Shown here piece after piece: positions 21,636 to 33,000 of a stretch of 64,000 nucleotides of DNA (position 1 is its first letter; every line of letters begins with the position of its first letter). Source of the stretch: Nitzschia sp. DOCU1 (lineage: Eukaryota > Bacillariophyta > Bacillariophyceae > Bacillariales > Bacillariaceae); NCBI GenBank assembly GCA_951394045.1, contig OX596001.1, positions 930,001 to 994,000 of the forward strand. The letters are read 5' to 3'. The translations under genes and the position numbers were made by a program. The notes beneath the pieces are model-generated. The model ran no database searches. It was not told the origin of the DNA and was given only the letters and a program-made list of their open reading frames with translations.

Positions 21636-24384
21636 ATGAACCGTTTAATTCCTGTTTTAACCCTTCTCTTCTTTGTGTCTACTACTTTGGGCACGGGCGA
21701 AAGTTTTATACCCCGGGCAAACAGTCTGGTGAGCCCATCAAGCAAATCCGAGAAGTTGGACACGGCGAAGAAAGCCGAATCGACTGGCACCTCCTCCTCA
21801 ACTCTGCAACCAATTTATGAGGCAAAAACGTCCAGCAGCCTCGATAAATACAAAAAATTGCACAAACAATCGATTGAAAACCCGACAAAGTTCTGGGGTG
21901 CGCTCGCTCGAGAAGTCTTGACCTGGGACACTCCATTCGACTCTGATCGTGTGGTGCAAGGGGATTTTCTCAAAGGCGACGTACGTTGGTTTGAGGGTGG
22001 AAAACTAAACGTTGCATATAATGCCTTGGACAGACACGACCCGGAATCAGTCGCCATGATTTTTGAAGGAGATGAACCTCACGACACGCAACGAATCACC
22101 TATGGCGAAATGCTGGCAAAAGTATGCCAAATTGCCAATGCTCTCAAAGCGCAAGGCGTTAAGAAGGGCGACGTGGTAACTATATACATGCCGTGAGTAT
22201 GCTTGGTATTTCAACTGGAACTTGTTTCGCCGCTGATCACTTGTTGCGCTTCTCACTCCCTTTTCCCGACAGTATGATCCCACAGCTTCCAATGACTATG
22301 TTGGCGTGCGCCAGAATCGGAGCCGTGCATTCTGTTGTGTTTGCTGGATTCTCGTCGGAGGCACTGGCTAGTCGGATTCAGGCCGCGAAGTCGGAGTTCC
22401 TCGTGACGGCAGACCATGGCTTTCGCGGGGGGAAACGGATTCCTTTGAAAGAAATCGTGAACTCAGCCATGGATCACATCAAAGATAAGAATTTGTTGAA
22501 GAAAGTCTTGGTTTGGGAGAGAACATTTGCAGGACCGGAATCCGACGCTCCATACAAAATGAATGAAAGGGATGTTCGGTTCGATATTCTGGTTGCGAAT
22601 CAGAGGCCTTACATTCCGCCTGTACCCATGGATGCTGAAGACAACCTTTTCATTCTGTACACAAGTGGATCTACTGGCATGCCGAAAGGCTTGGTTCACA
22701 CCACTGCGGGGTATTCTCTCTTCGTAAGTTGCCCTACATGCGCTTGCGGGTTTTGATGATGATATTAGGGGCTGATTTAATGTTTGACGCACACACAGGC
22801 TGCGACTACGTTCAAGACAACTTTCGATGTTGCCGATGGCGACGTTTTTGCATGCGTGGTATGTAAAAGCACAGGGTCCACTTCTGCTTGCCTAATTTTC
22901 GCTCACACTTTCAATTGTGTTTGATCGAAAGGCGTAAGTGACATTACTTGCTGACTCATGTGCACCGATACCCTGCCTCTCACGTTAATTTCCCTTTCAG
23001 CGACTGCGGCTGGATTACTGGTCACACATACGTCGTCTGTAAGATTCAATGGCTACAGGTACAGTAATGCGTGTGTTCCAACTTGACGACTGACGCCTCT
23101 CGTTGTCTTGTTATTGTAGACGGTCCCTTGCTGAATGGCATTACAACGTTGCTTTTTGAGTCGACTCCTGTTTACCCTGATGAGGGCAGGTAAGAGCTCG
23201 TCATCTCTGAGAGCTTGGCAACGAAACTGTGTATTACCTCACCCACACACGTGCGGCCGAACGGCATGACAGGTATTGGGACATGGTGCAGCGTCACAAG
23301 GTATGAGCATGAATGCATTTAAACGTTGGGCAGCTCTCACTTCTACATCTGACCCCGTGTTCGAGCAGATTACGCAGTTCTACACGGCTCCAACTGCGAT
23401 CCGCTTGCTCATGCGCTACGGAGACAAGGCACCACAGAAATACGACCTGAGTAGCCTCAAAGTAATTGGAAGTGTTGGCGAGCCTATCAATCCAGAAGCG
23501 TGGAGATGGTACTACGAAGTTGTTGGCAAGAGTCGTTGTACCGTTGTTGACACATATTGGCAAACAGAGACTGGCGGACACATTATCACAAATCTTCCTG
23601 GAGTGACTCCTATGAAGCCGGGTTCTTGCACATTTCCATTTTACGGTATCGATGCAGTCGTTTTAGATCCTCAGACGGGCAAGGAACTGACAGAACCTGA
23701 CGAGCATGGAAATTTCGAGGGCGTCATGGCGATCAAACAGCCGTGGCCGGGTGTGGCCCGAACTTGTTTGGGAGACCACGAACGCTATTTGACAGTTTAT
23801 TTCAAACCATATCCTGGCTACTACTTCACGGGTGACACTGTTGTGAGAGACAAGGATGGTTACCATTTCATCATTGGACGGATGGACGACGTCAGTAAGT
23901 TCTGTTTGGGCGTTCCTTCTATCTTGTTTGTACAACCTTTCCTAACCAGCCTGCGGCCACACTTCAAGTCAATGTCAGTGGTCATCGCATTGGAACTGCT
24001 GAAGTTGAGAGTGCATTGGTCGGTCACCCGGCTGTGGCACAAGCAGCTGTCGTCGGAAAGCCTCACGATTTGAAAGGACAATCCATTTGCGCATTCTGCA
24101 TGCTCAAGAACGGGTTTGAAGAATCCCAAGAACTTATCACAGAACTTAAGATCAGCGTCAGAAATGAAGTTGGCGCCTTCTGTTCACCCGACTTGATCAT
24201 TATATCTCCCTCTCTCCCGATGACGCGCAGTGGTAAAATCATGCGTCGAATTTTGAGAAAGATTGTCTGTGGCGAGACTGATAGCCTCGGAGACACATCG
24301 ACTTTAGCGGATCCTAGCATCGTCGATACGTTGATCGCTAAAGTGGAATCCAAAGATAAAGCCAAGGATTTGGTGTCCAAATAA
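21636..24384 (+). CDS. ACS: Acetyl-CoA synthetase, probably plastid-targeted
   Basis: Nine exons join in phase to 715 residues: 21636-22192, 22273-22723, 22799-22858, 22932-22933, 23001-23038, 23120-23189, 23274-23301, 23369-23894 and 23969-24384. The enzyme makes acetyl-CoA from acetate, ATP and CoA. Motifs in order: [11 protein letters not shown] (ATP loop), [45 protein letters not shown], and [12 protein letters not shown] with the catalytic, acetylation-regulated Lys. The start at 21636 gives a signal peptide ([16 protein letters not shown]) followed by ESFIP, resembling the diatom AFAP plastid signal; an upstream ATG at 21558 would bury it. Exon 4 is only 2 nt (GC) and is needed to keep phase and to supply the conserved Ala of VADCGW. 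The stop is 23 bp from the convergent transporter's. Confidence 0.93.
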
Positions 24385-24407
24385 ATTTAGATGCTTATCG
24401 CTGCTGT

Positions 24408-26747
24408 TCATTGTCGTTTCTTAAGCTCGACGTCGATCCTCCTTCGAATATGGCCCAGGTCCAAGCTGACCATGGCCCACCACGCTGCGACAAGCAGACA
24501 AAGGAAAATAATTGGTGGAAGCCCCACGATTTCACCCCCTGCTGTCGCGTCCGCGTTGATCCACTTAATAATTCTGTGGACCACTGAAACGCAAAATGAG
24601 GCACTTCCCGCCCCCCAACGATTCGCCAACGTGTCGACAATAGGCTTCGCCTCATATCGCGCTTCGTTCGATAGTCCTCGCCACAAGTTTTCCCTGACTG
24701 GCTTCGCAACCGCGAGATTTATTACTCTTGTGCACTCGTCAAGGATTAGGAAAAGAATCAGGTTAGGCGGCTGCCCATGCGAAGTTCGGTGCCACCATGC
24801 GAGGCTCGTGACCCCCATGAGTCTGATAACCGGCATGAGCGCCAGGCTTCCTTGCGGTCCAAGGCTTTGAGCGATGATTGCTCCGACACCGCTCGCTTGC
24901 ATTGTAAAGACCGCTATTGAACTGGCCATGTTAATTTTCGCGAGAAAAGCCGTATCGGCGGCCACAGTTGTCGCATTAGGATTCCTGTTTGCCACCAATT
25001 CGGCCCTTTGGAAGCTCAAGAGAACAGTTGTACTCGCGAAAAGCGCATTGTAGGTAAAAATAGCCATGAGTAATCTGGATCGTAAAATAGTCGTGATCCC
25101 ACGAAGGAGCCTTTGGGTGAAGGTATTGTCGTCCATTTCAGGTGCCTGACCAATCGTTGTGCCTATTAGATTCGAAGGCGATTGATTATCGCCCGAATGA
25201 CCATCCAGCGATGCCAATGACTTGTGGGAATGCGATTGGCTGATCGAATTTCCAGATGCGACCCGCTTCATCAGGCTATTACCCGAAGCAACTCGTTTCA
25301 TACTTCCTAGTGACGTGGATCGCTTCATACTGGCATCTAGCCCTGCCAAATCTTGCGTTGATTTGAAAATCTGTTGTTCCTCCCAGTGTTTCTGCATTAT
25401 TCTCCCCATTTCAATGGATTGTTGTGCTGATATCTCCAAAAGGATTGCTGATAGGAGGAGCAAGCCCGGCAAATGTATAAGATTTACCAATTCAGATGCC
25501 AATATACTTGTGGCAAAGCAGCATAGATCAAAGTTAGTAAATCAAAGAACGTCGATTCTTCCTGTGCCACAGCAATGCATCAAATCCACGTACCTTCCAC
25601 CGATTCCACCGAGTGTCCCCCCAAAACCAACCATGCCGAGCCGTTGCAAGCGCGTTCTTGTCCTGATGGGTTGCTCTAGGTTTTTCTGATGGTGCTTCTG
25701 TTCCTGGGCTCTCCTAGCGACATCTTCATACTCCATGGCTTCTGATGTGACACCCCAGACCAAAGATATCGCGTGAAGTTTCATCAAATGAACCACGAGG
25801 AAGAACGCAATGTACATAACCTCCCCGAGTTTTGTCAACATTAGAGACATCCATTCTTGAATGATAATTGATCGGGATGAAGGGTTTTGTGAAGAGAGTC
25901 TCGAAAACCAAGAAAGGGAAATCCTGCCTGAATTCACGAGATCCACGAGAGTGAACCCGATGGCGTAGCTTGTGACAGCTAGGGCGAAGAATCTATAGAA
26001 GAGAGCAAGACTCGAACCCTGTGTTTCGCCCCGTGTAAGTCCCATTTTCTTCCATACCTTCCTCCGCCCAGGGTCTGGCGCTTCGAATAGCCAGCCTATG
26101 GGGACGCTTGATAAAAACGCGAGAACGCTGGAAGCCAGGGTTAGCTTTGGCATGTGCTTGACACCGAGTTGAAGAGCCACTGCATCACGAATCGGGGTAA
26201 TAGTGCTAACGCCCATCGTGACGATCAAGAGACTCCAAAATCCGATCCAGGTGGCTACTGCAAAGTCCTCCTTGTGGAAAATGCGTTTTGAGATGTGGCA
26301 GAAAATGCGCGTGGATGTGTAATGTGGGGTGAAGTACTGGTTGTTCTCGTCGCCCCCAAAGGTCGCCGAGTGCATTGCCGGCATAGATCGCGACGGCGAA
26401 AGGACGAGCGTCGGTTCCTCCTCCTGGCAAACCGCGTTCTCTTGGATTTGCTGCAGATGCAGCTGGTGACTGTAGTGGTGTTGATGCTGCTGGGGCTGGG
26501 GCTGAAGGTTTGAGCCGAAAGGCAGGGGCTCTGGCGACTTGTGGAAGTCGTCTGGGAGCGCCTCGAAGGACCACTGCAAGTCGGCCGATGCCTCAGCTTG
26601 TGCATGAGAATTTGTCATTGCGGCCGGAGCAAAGGGGTGAACAGCTTCCGGAGTCGCCGAGAGGTTGGACTCTGTGGACTCTGAACTTGCTTCTTCGGCG
26701 GAGGCACTCTTGCCCACAACGAGACCGACGTTCTCCTCCACACTCAT
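24408..26747 (-). CDS. ATP/ADP-translocase-like (MFS superfamily) membrane transporter
   Basis: Exons 26747-25594 and 25506-24408 (87-bp intron) join in phase to 750 residues. The ATG at 26747 is the first Met; the frame upstream only offers TTG. A disordered Gln/His/Pro-rich N-terminus of about 130 residues leads to 10-12 hydrophobic segments. PIRDAVALQLGVKHMPKL followed by a span, FYRFFAL, and the late AVAKPVRENLWRGLSNEARYEAKPIVDT resemble the Tlc/NTT family that exchanges ATP and ADP or transports nucleotides. A long central loop (about 430-520) has the repeated MKRxxS block. The substrate is not determinable, and conservation with plastid NTTs appears limited, so a divergent family member is the safest call. 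Confidence 0.72.
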
Positions 26748-27076
26748 GATTGGCAATACAATACTGGATGGATCTAGTTCTCTGAGCCGATTCAATAGTA
26801 GTGATGAGGTTTAATCTTGTCTTGGAGCGGCGTGTTGAGCATGCTATCATCAATATCACGTAACGTAATCTTTGTGACGCCATGGTTGAAACATGACGTC
26901 GCCGGCGACGAAGTGGGATATTGTATGTATGACGTGTACATATTGTTCTTACGTACATACCATACCGTAGGTCATTAGAGGGAGATGCCCGCATCCTTGC
27001 AACGAATTTTGACAATGATGGAGTGATATTATTAGTACATCCAAAGAGCCAGCGGAGATGCCTTGCTAGCTTGAAC
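26748..27076. promoter_or_regulatory. Divergent promoter region
   Basis: Separates the ATGs of the transporter and the DENN-WD40 gene by 329 bp. Both frames are open a little into it but only from non-ATG codons. No named motif is seen. Confidence 0.45.
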
Positions 27077-30000
27077 ATGTCCGCCCGCTCCCTCCGCGAC
27101 ACCGATGGCAGCCGGCCGTGGAGAACGAGCGACCACGACCATGACGACGAGCCATCACGGGTCGAACGCAGGCCTCGTCGTGACACCATGCCGGATCCAA
27201 AGCGACCGTCCACACGCCCAGCGCGGCAAAGCTCAGCGCCTGGCGGGGCAACGGAGATCAACCACGAGGACGAAATTGAGCGCATCCGAGAGATGCGAGC
27301 CCGGAGATTGAGAAAAGAACGAGGTGACGCCGCCACCGCCCTCAGCGACTCACCTGTCAGCATCAACGACGCGGCGAACCGAGAGCGACGACGAGAAAGG
27401 GAGATGCAGCGGCAAGCCAGACCTTCCAACGTGGCGCCCAGCACATTCAGAAGCACCCCCAACATCTCGAGGCGCGAGCTAGAGGACGCTGGTCTGGTGC
27501 GACGAGATCGACGGCCGAAACGAGATAGCGAGTCGGGAGAAGCCCCCGCTCCGACAAGGGTTCAGTCAGAATTTGCCCAGACCGGGAGGAGATCTGATGA
27601 CGGCTCGGCCTATTCTCGATCCCGGAGAGAACGGCTGGATAGACTCACCACCGACGAAGATGTTCTCTCTGCATACTCGAGGGCCAGGCGAGAGCGGCAA
27701 GCAAAGGACGATGACGACAACTCAGCCTATTCAAGGACCCGCAGAGATCGAGACCGACCAAGAGAACGCCTCGACATTGACGACGATTCTTCGAGCTACT
27801 CACGCAGTAAACCAAACAAAGATCACGATGACAACGACACCACGTCCGCCTATTCGCGATCCTCTGAAAAATCAAATCCGCGAGGGGCACCCCGGCGTCC
27901 ACGCCCGACTAAAAGTACTGCCACTAGCGACGCCGTTGAGCCATCAAAGGATCGCCAACCACCAGGAAGGCGCAATACTGGGGGGGACGATCTTGCGAAG
28001 GCTGCCGCAGGGGCAAGAACAATAGAAAGACGTAGAGTTCCGCCTGCACGCGCGAAGAGTGCAGACCAGGACTTGTTGGCAATGGACCTAAAGCGCAGAG
28101 GCAAGGACGACTTGAACGATCAAAGGAATAGGGAGATACCCACCACGAAAAAGCCAGAGAGGGAGCAACAAACTGGTCTTTTACGTTCCACAGACCTGAC
28201 AACTCGCTTGAGAGAACGCAGAGAGGCTCGGGCGGCGGAACGAGAGGCGAAACTTGACCTAAAGGAAGGTTCAACTGCCTCAGCCGACCTTGAATCAGAG
28301 GTGGAGCGTCGTTTGGCGCGCCGTAAAAGCAATGATGACACGCTGGAGGGAATGAGAACAGCACTTTCGACCGGCTCGATCCAAGATCTGGAACTGACTT
28401 CGCTAGAATCGCCAGGCGAGAGTTATCAAAATGCGTTCAGTGTTACAGTCAGACTGGTCTCCGCGATCGACTTACCGCAAAATGTCGCCGCCAACACGCC
28501 CCTCTGCCCGGTCGTAAAAGTCGGATTTCTCCGAATGCCACCCGGGGGCACGAATGTGTCCGAGGCCATTATGTCACGCCTTGGCAATAACAGCGTGGAA
28601 AACGTACGCTCAGCTCGAGTTCGATCAACTACCTTCAAGATTATGAGTAAGCGCGACAATGGAACGCTCGATTTCTATCAAGAATTGCGTTGGGACAACC
28701 TTGTGCAACCAGAACAAGTGGCCCTTTTCTTTGAAATATCTGCCCGCGCAGTTCGGACTCCGATAAACCATGACCAATCTCCTGGAGCCTTGCATGGTCA
28801 AGACGCGTTGGCCCCGCCCCAACCGACAAAACGAATCTCCACCATGGCAGCGGCTGCGTCACCGAAACCTGCGGTGGACATCATGGCATCCAGCGAGAAA
28901 TTGGAACCTGTCCGAAACCTCCAAAAAACTGCGTCAGGATCCGAAGACGACTTGGGCGGCACTTTCCGATCCCTATGGAGGAAAGCAACTACTAGAAAAC
29001 CAGCGGAGTTGGAGGCTGCAGAAGCAGCCGCTGCAGTGGCCCGGATGCTAGTCGAACAAGATAAGCCCTTAAGTGGAAACGAGGCGCACGGTATTGCTGA
29101 CAATGTCACACCCGGAAACACGCTGCATTCTTCAAAACTTTCTTTTGCTCCTTACGCTAACTTCGATGTCGCTTTGCGAAGAAAAGACCGCACTACGACC
29201 GGTTCCGCTCTCACAAAAGATGTTAGGCTTGGGACCTTGGTTGTACCCCTGGCGCAACTCCCCCTCCAAACAGTGGGCCCGAGCTCCGGAATGGCGACAA
29301 TGGAAAAATGGTTTCCGTTGGACCCCGTGGATGGAATAGATTTAATACACCGGAAGAAACAACCCAGTCTGCGGCTCGAAATATCTGTTGCCAGACCTGA
29401 AACAATGAATGACATTGAAAACAATCTGGACCTGCAACCGCACCTTGTACCAGTGTCCGCCGCAAAATCACCCAATTCGTCGTTGCAGGGGACTTCGCTT
29501 CAGGAGAGCAAAGAATATTCGAAAGTTGAACTTTCAGCCGAAAAAAACAGTTCCAACTCTCGCGAGCCCGTGTTAGAACCAGGAGTTGTTGATTTCATTG
29601 CAGTGGTGGGTTGCAAAGATATCGGGACTCAGAAAAACGACAACGGTTCAAAGGGATGGGTCGAGTCCACTCCGGAATGCGTGGTACTTGAGCAATTTCC
29701 ACCTGACAATTCCTACCACGTGCTATCAGGTAGAAAAGCCCTCATGCCAGAAATGGTACAATGGTTTTGTTTTCCTGAAGGAACTCGTTTGTGGAGGGGT
29801 ATTGGGCCACCTTCACACGCGGACTTGAATCTGAAACGGTTTTCGGCGTCGTCACCACCAAGCGTTGCATCATCGATTGCAGCTTTTGATGCTTGCTTGA
29901 ACTGCACCACTTCATTCTCTTGGTTTGTCATCGCCTCAAACTCCGATGAGTATGGGTCAAAACTTGTTAAAACATATGGTGCAGTCATCCGTTTTTACGC

Positions 30001-33000
30001 CCCAGCACCCGCAGGCGTTGACCCGAAGCAAGAAGATTTTGCGCAGACCATTTTCAAGGGGAGTAAGGCGACGCCAACGGGGAGAGCAAACACGAAGCGG
30101 CTTTGGGTTCCGATGGGAATATGTCTGACATCTAGCCTCCCCATTGTTGGAGTTATGGAGGCCATGCTACTACGCCTTTGCGAGGACCTGGTCTTGAAAA
30201 TCGGTTCCGATTCTGGGACGCTCACGAATTTGACAGACGTACACAAAGCGTTGGCCCAAATAATCTTGAAGTATCAACGACCTATTGCGGGGGCAGTGAA
30301 CTGCTCTGTGCCATTCCTGTCAGGTGATAGGTTCCTCCTATCCCTGCCTCCACCCACTTGTCTGCCTCCACTTCCTCACGGAAAGGCGATTGTTTCAGCA
30401 TGCCGACTGCTTGGTGCCGAGGGCCTTAACTTCATCCTTTCGGCGGTGTTGACAGAATGCAAGATTTTAATCCACTCGCAGGAAATTGCTGACATCGCTA
30501 TGGTTGCCGAGGTTGTGACTGCGTTGATTTACCCTTTCAGCTGGTCCTTACCGTACATCCCGATTCTACCTGTTGGTATGTTAGAATTCGTGGAGGCGCC
30601 TCTTTCTTACATGCTGGGTATTCCGTCGCACAGTCTTCGTTTAATGGACCCGCAAGCTCTTGACGATGTTGTGGTAATCGACTTGGACAGTGGATTTTCA
30701 TCGGGGTATTTGGACGGCAAGCGCCCATTGAAGGTTGGACCAAGCAAAAGCCCGCCACCACTTCCATCGCAAATGGCGACAAGCATTTCGAAAGCTGTTT
30801 ATAAGCTGCTTCGTGCAGAAGAAGAGCTCGATGAGCAGTTTGGCATGGCAACAGTGGCCGACCAGCATTCGTTGCCGAGACTCGAAGCTGAAACGCTAGC
30901 AGAACGCGAATTTCGCGTATCTGTTGCGGTTGAAGTATGCGGGCTATTACGGGGCTACCAGGAGTGCCTTGGACCTGTTTTCAACCGAGATAAATTTCTT
31001 AAGATCGCACCAGCTCTCTTCGAAGATCGACGCGATCACAAGTCCGGGGGTGTTGGTCTGGGAAATCGTGGAAGGGGTTTTGGAACCATGATCTCACCGC
31101 GTTCCAAGCGTTTTCTCTCTCTCCTCGTGAATACACAAAATTTCCACCAACTGCTCGAGTCGCTAGAAAGTGAAGATGTTACATTTTTCCACGAGGTTAT
31201 GGAAACATTTGAAGACTCCGAAAAATTTTCTTCCAGAACTGGCGAGAACAGCAGTCGTGCAGAGAAGGCGTTGACACATCTTGTGAAAACACTGCAAAAA
31301 GCCGAGGACAAAGTCCCGACCTACCGCGTAGACAAAGGCAACGGGGTGGACGACATCCTTGATTCTGAAGACGAGTTCTTTTTTGATGACGATGGAGACT
31401 TAATGACGAGCGAATTTCCTTTGGAAGAAGAGTTGGCATTGGGCGATCCAGATATGACTGTGTCATTCACCTCGAGTCTCCTGCAGCCTACTGAGTACAG
31501 CGTTGGTAGTTCAAGTCTAGCGGAAAACTCAGTGGAAAGTGCTTCGGAGTACGCTGCTCAGCTGGAAAAATCTCCGTGGAGGTATGTTCAACTTTTCGAT
31601 TTGACGAGCACAGATCACGGAGTGCTGGAATCGGTGACGCAAGAAGTGCAACCAGTCTCGCTTAGACAAGCCATCGGGGACCGTCGGTACCGTGCTTGGG
31701 AAGCTGCCCGTGATCAAAAAGAAGAGAACGATATTGACCTGGCGTTTGAACAGCAACACTTGGGAGTTTCGAAACAAGGAATTTCGCTCGATCTGACTGC
31801 GCTGATTTCTTCTGCATCAACTGGTGACGTTGATGTATTGCCGGCAAGTCCGAGTTCGGCTGCTTTCCGGAAGACGTCGTCGAACCCAGAACAGCAAAGG
31901 CTGATGGATGCAAAAGATCGAGATATAATTCGTAGGTGCCTCGACCGTGCCCACGAAAGAATCGATCCAGTCCGCCGCCATGCTGAAGACTGTGGCAACC
32001 CATTTTTGGAAAATGGCAGAGATCTCCTCGGTGAGGCCGAGAACGCCCTTCGCAACCCATCGGCTCAACAATTTCTGCTTTCGATATTAGCTCAACGATC
32101 ACGTTTGGAAAATCAGCGTGCCCGGGCCACCCGTCGCCAGTCAGTGTCACAGCAGGCTTCTGTTTCTAGACTTGACAACGTGGCATTTGAATGCCTAATC
32201 AGGTTAAGCTGTGCGATTCTCGATTCGTCCATGGAGTACAAGGAATACGAAACGGCCTATCGTCTTCTGACAGTTACTGCTGGATTCATAACTTTTAATG
32301 AAAGTAAGGGGCGAGAAGATCCCAGTTCGAAAGATCATGGCTCGAACCACGCCGTCACAATGACTTCCAAGCTTGGGTTGCACCCAATTTTCGCCGATTT
32401 AGCTCTATGGGACGCTGTCTGGAATGTGCATATCAAGAGCAAATTGGAACAAGTCTCTGACATCGAGTCAGACGAAGATATGGGCGAAGATCATGATGAA
32501 GTTGAGTATGAATCTGCTGTCGCGACTCTCTATGAGATGATGGGCTACGGTATTCCTGGTGAAGAGTTATCGCGCTTTGCGATGCGTGTAAGCGAGAATA
32601 AAGGATGGTTTTCGGATGATCGTGGAAGGCAACTTCTTCTGCTTGCCAGGAGAATCACTGTTCGCCGAGACCAGACCGAAAGTGCTCAGACAGGCGGCAA
32701 TGCTGGAATTGAAATTATGGCAAGAAGTCAAGACGGTGATGAATCGTCCCTCAATATTACAAAAACGGCGAATACTCCACAAGCGCAGTGGAGTGATATA
32801 AGTTGGTGTCATCCAGCTGCACCTACGCCCCAGATGATGACAGGCCTTTCTGTTCATTCTGTCTCCGGTGTCGAGTACATGAAAAGGTCTCCGATCACCT
32901 CCGTGGCGTCATTTGGCCACTCCGTTTTTGTCACAGGAGGGCTTGATGGAAGCGTATTTCTTGCACATGAGGTTGACACTCCAGAGAAGAATGGAGTGCA

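Noticed and set aside
22859..23000. A single 142-bp intron between acetyl-CoA synthetase exons 3 and 5
   Set aside because: It leaves the frame two bases short and destroys the conserved VADCGW; a GT-AG pair that restores it without the 2-nt exon was not found.
26005..26025. A GACTCGAACCCTG string that looks like a tRNA T-loop on the minus strand
   Set aside because: It lies inside the transporter coding exon and no acceptor stem or D-arm can be paired around it.
26748..26795. Upstream extension of the transporter
   Set aside because: It begins with TTG; the first ATG in frame is at 26747.
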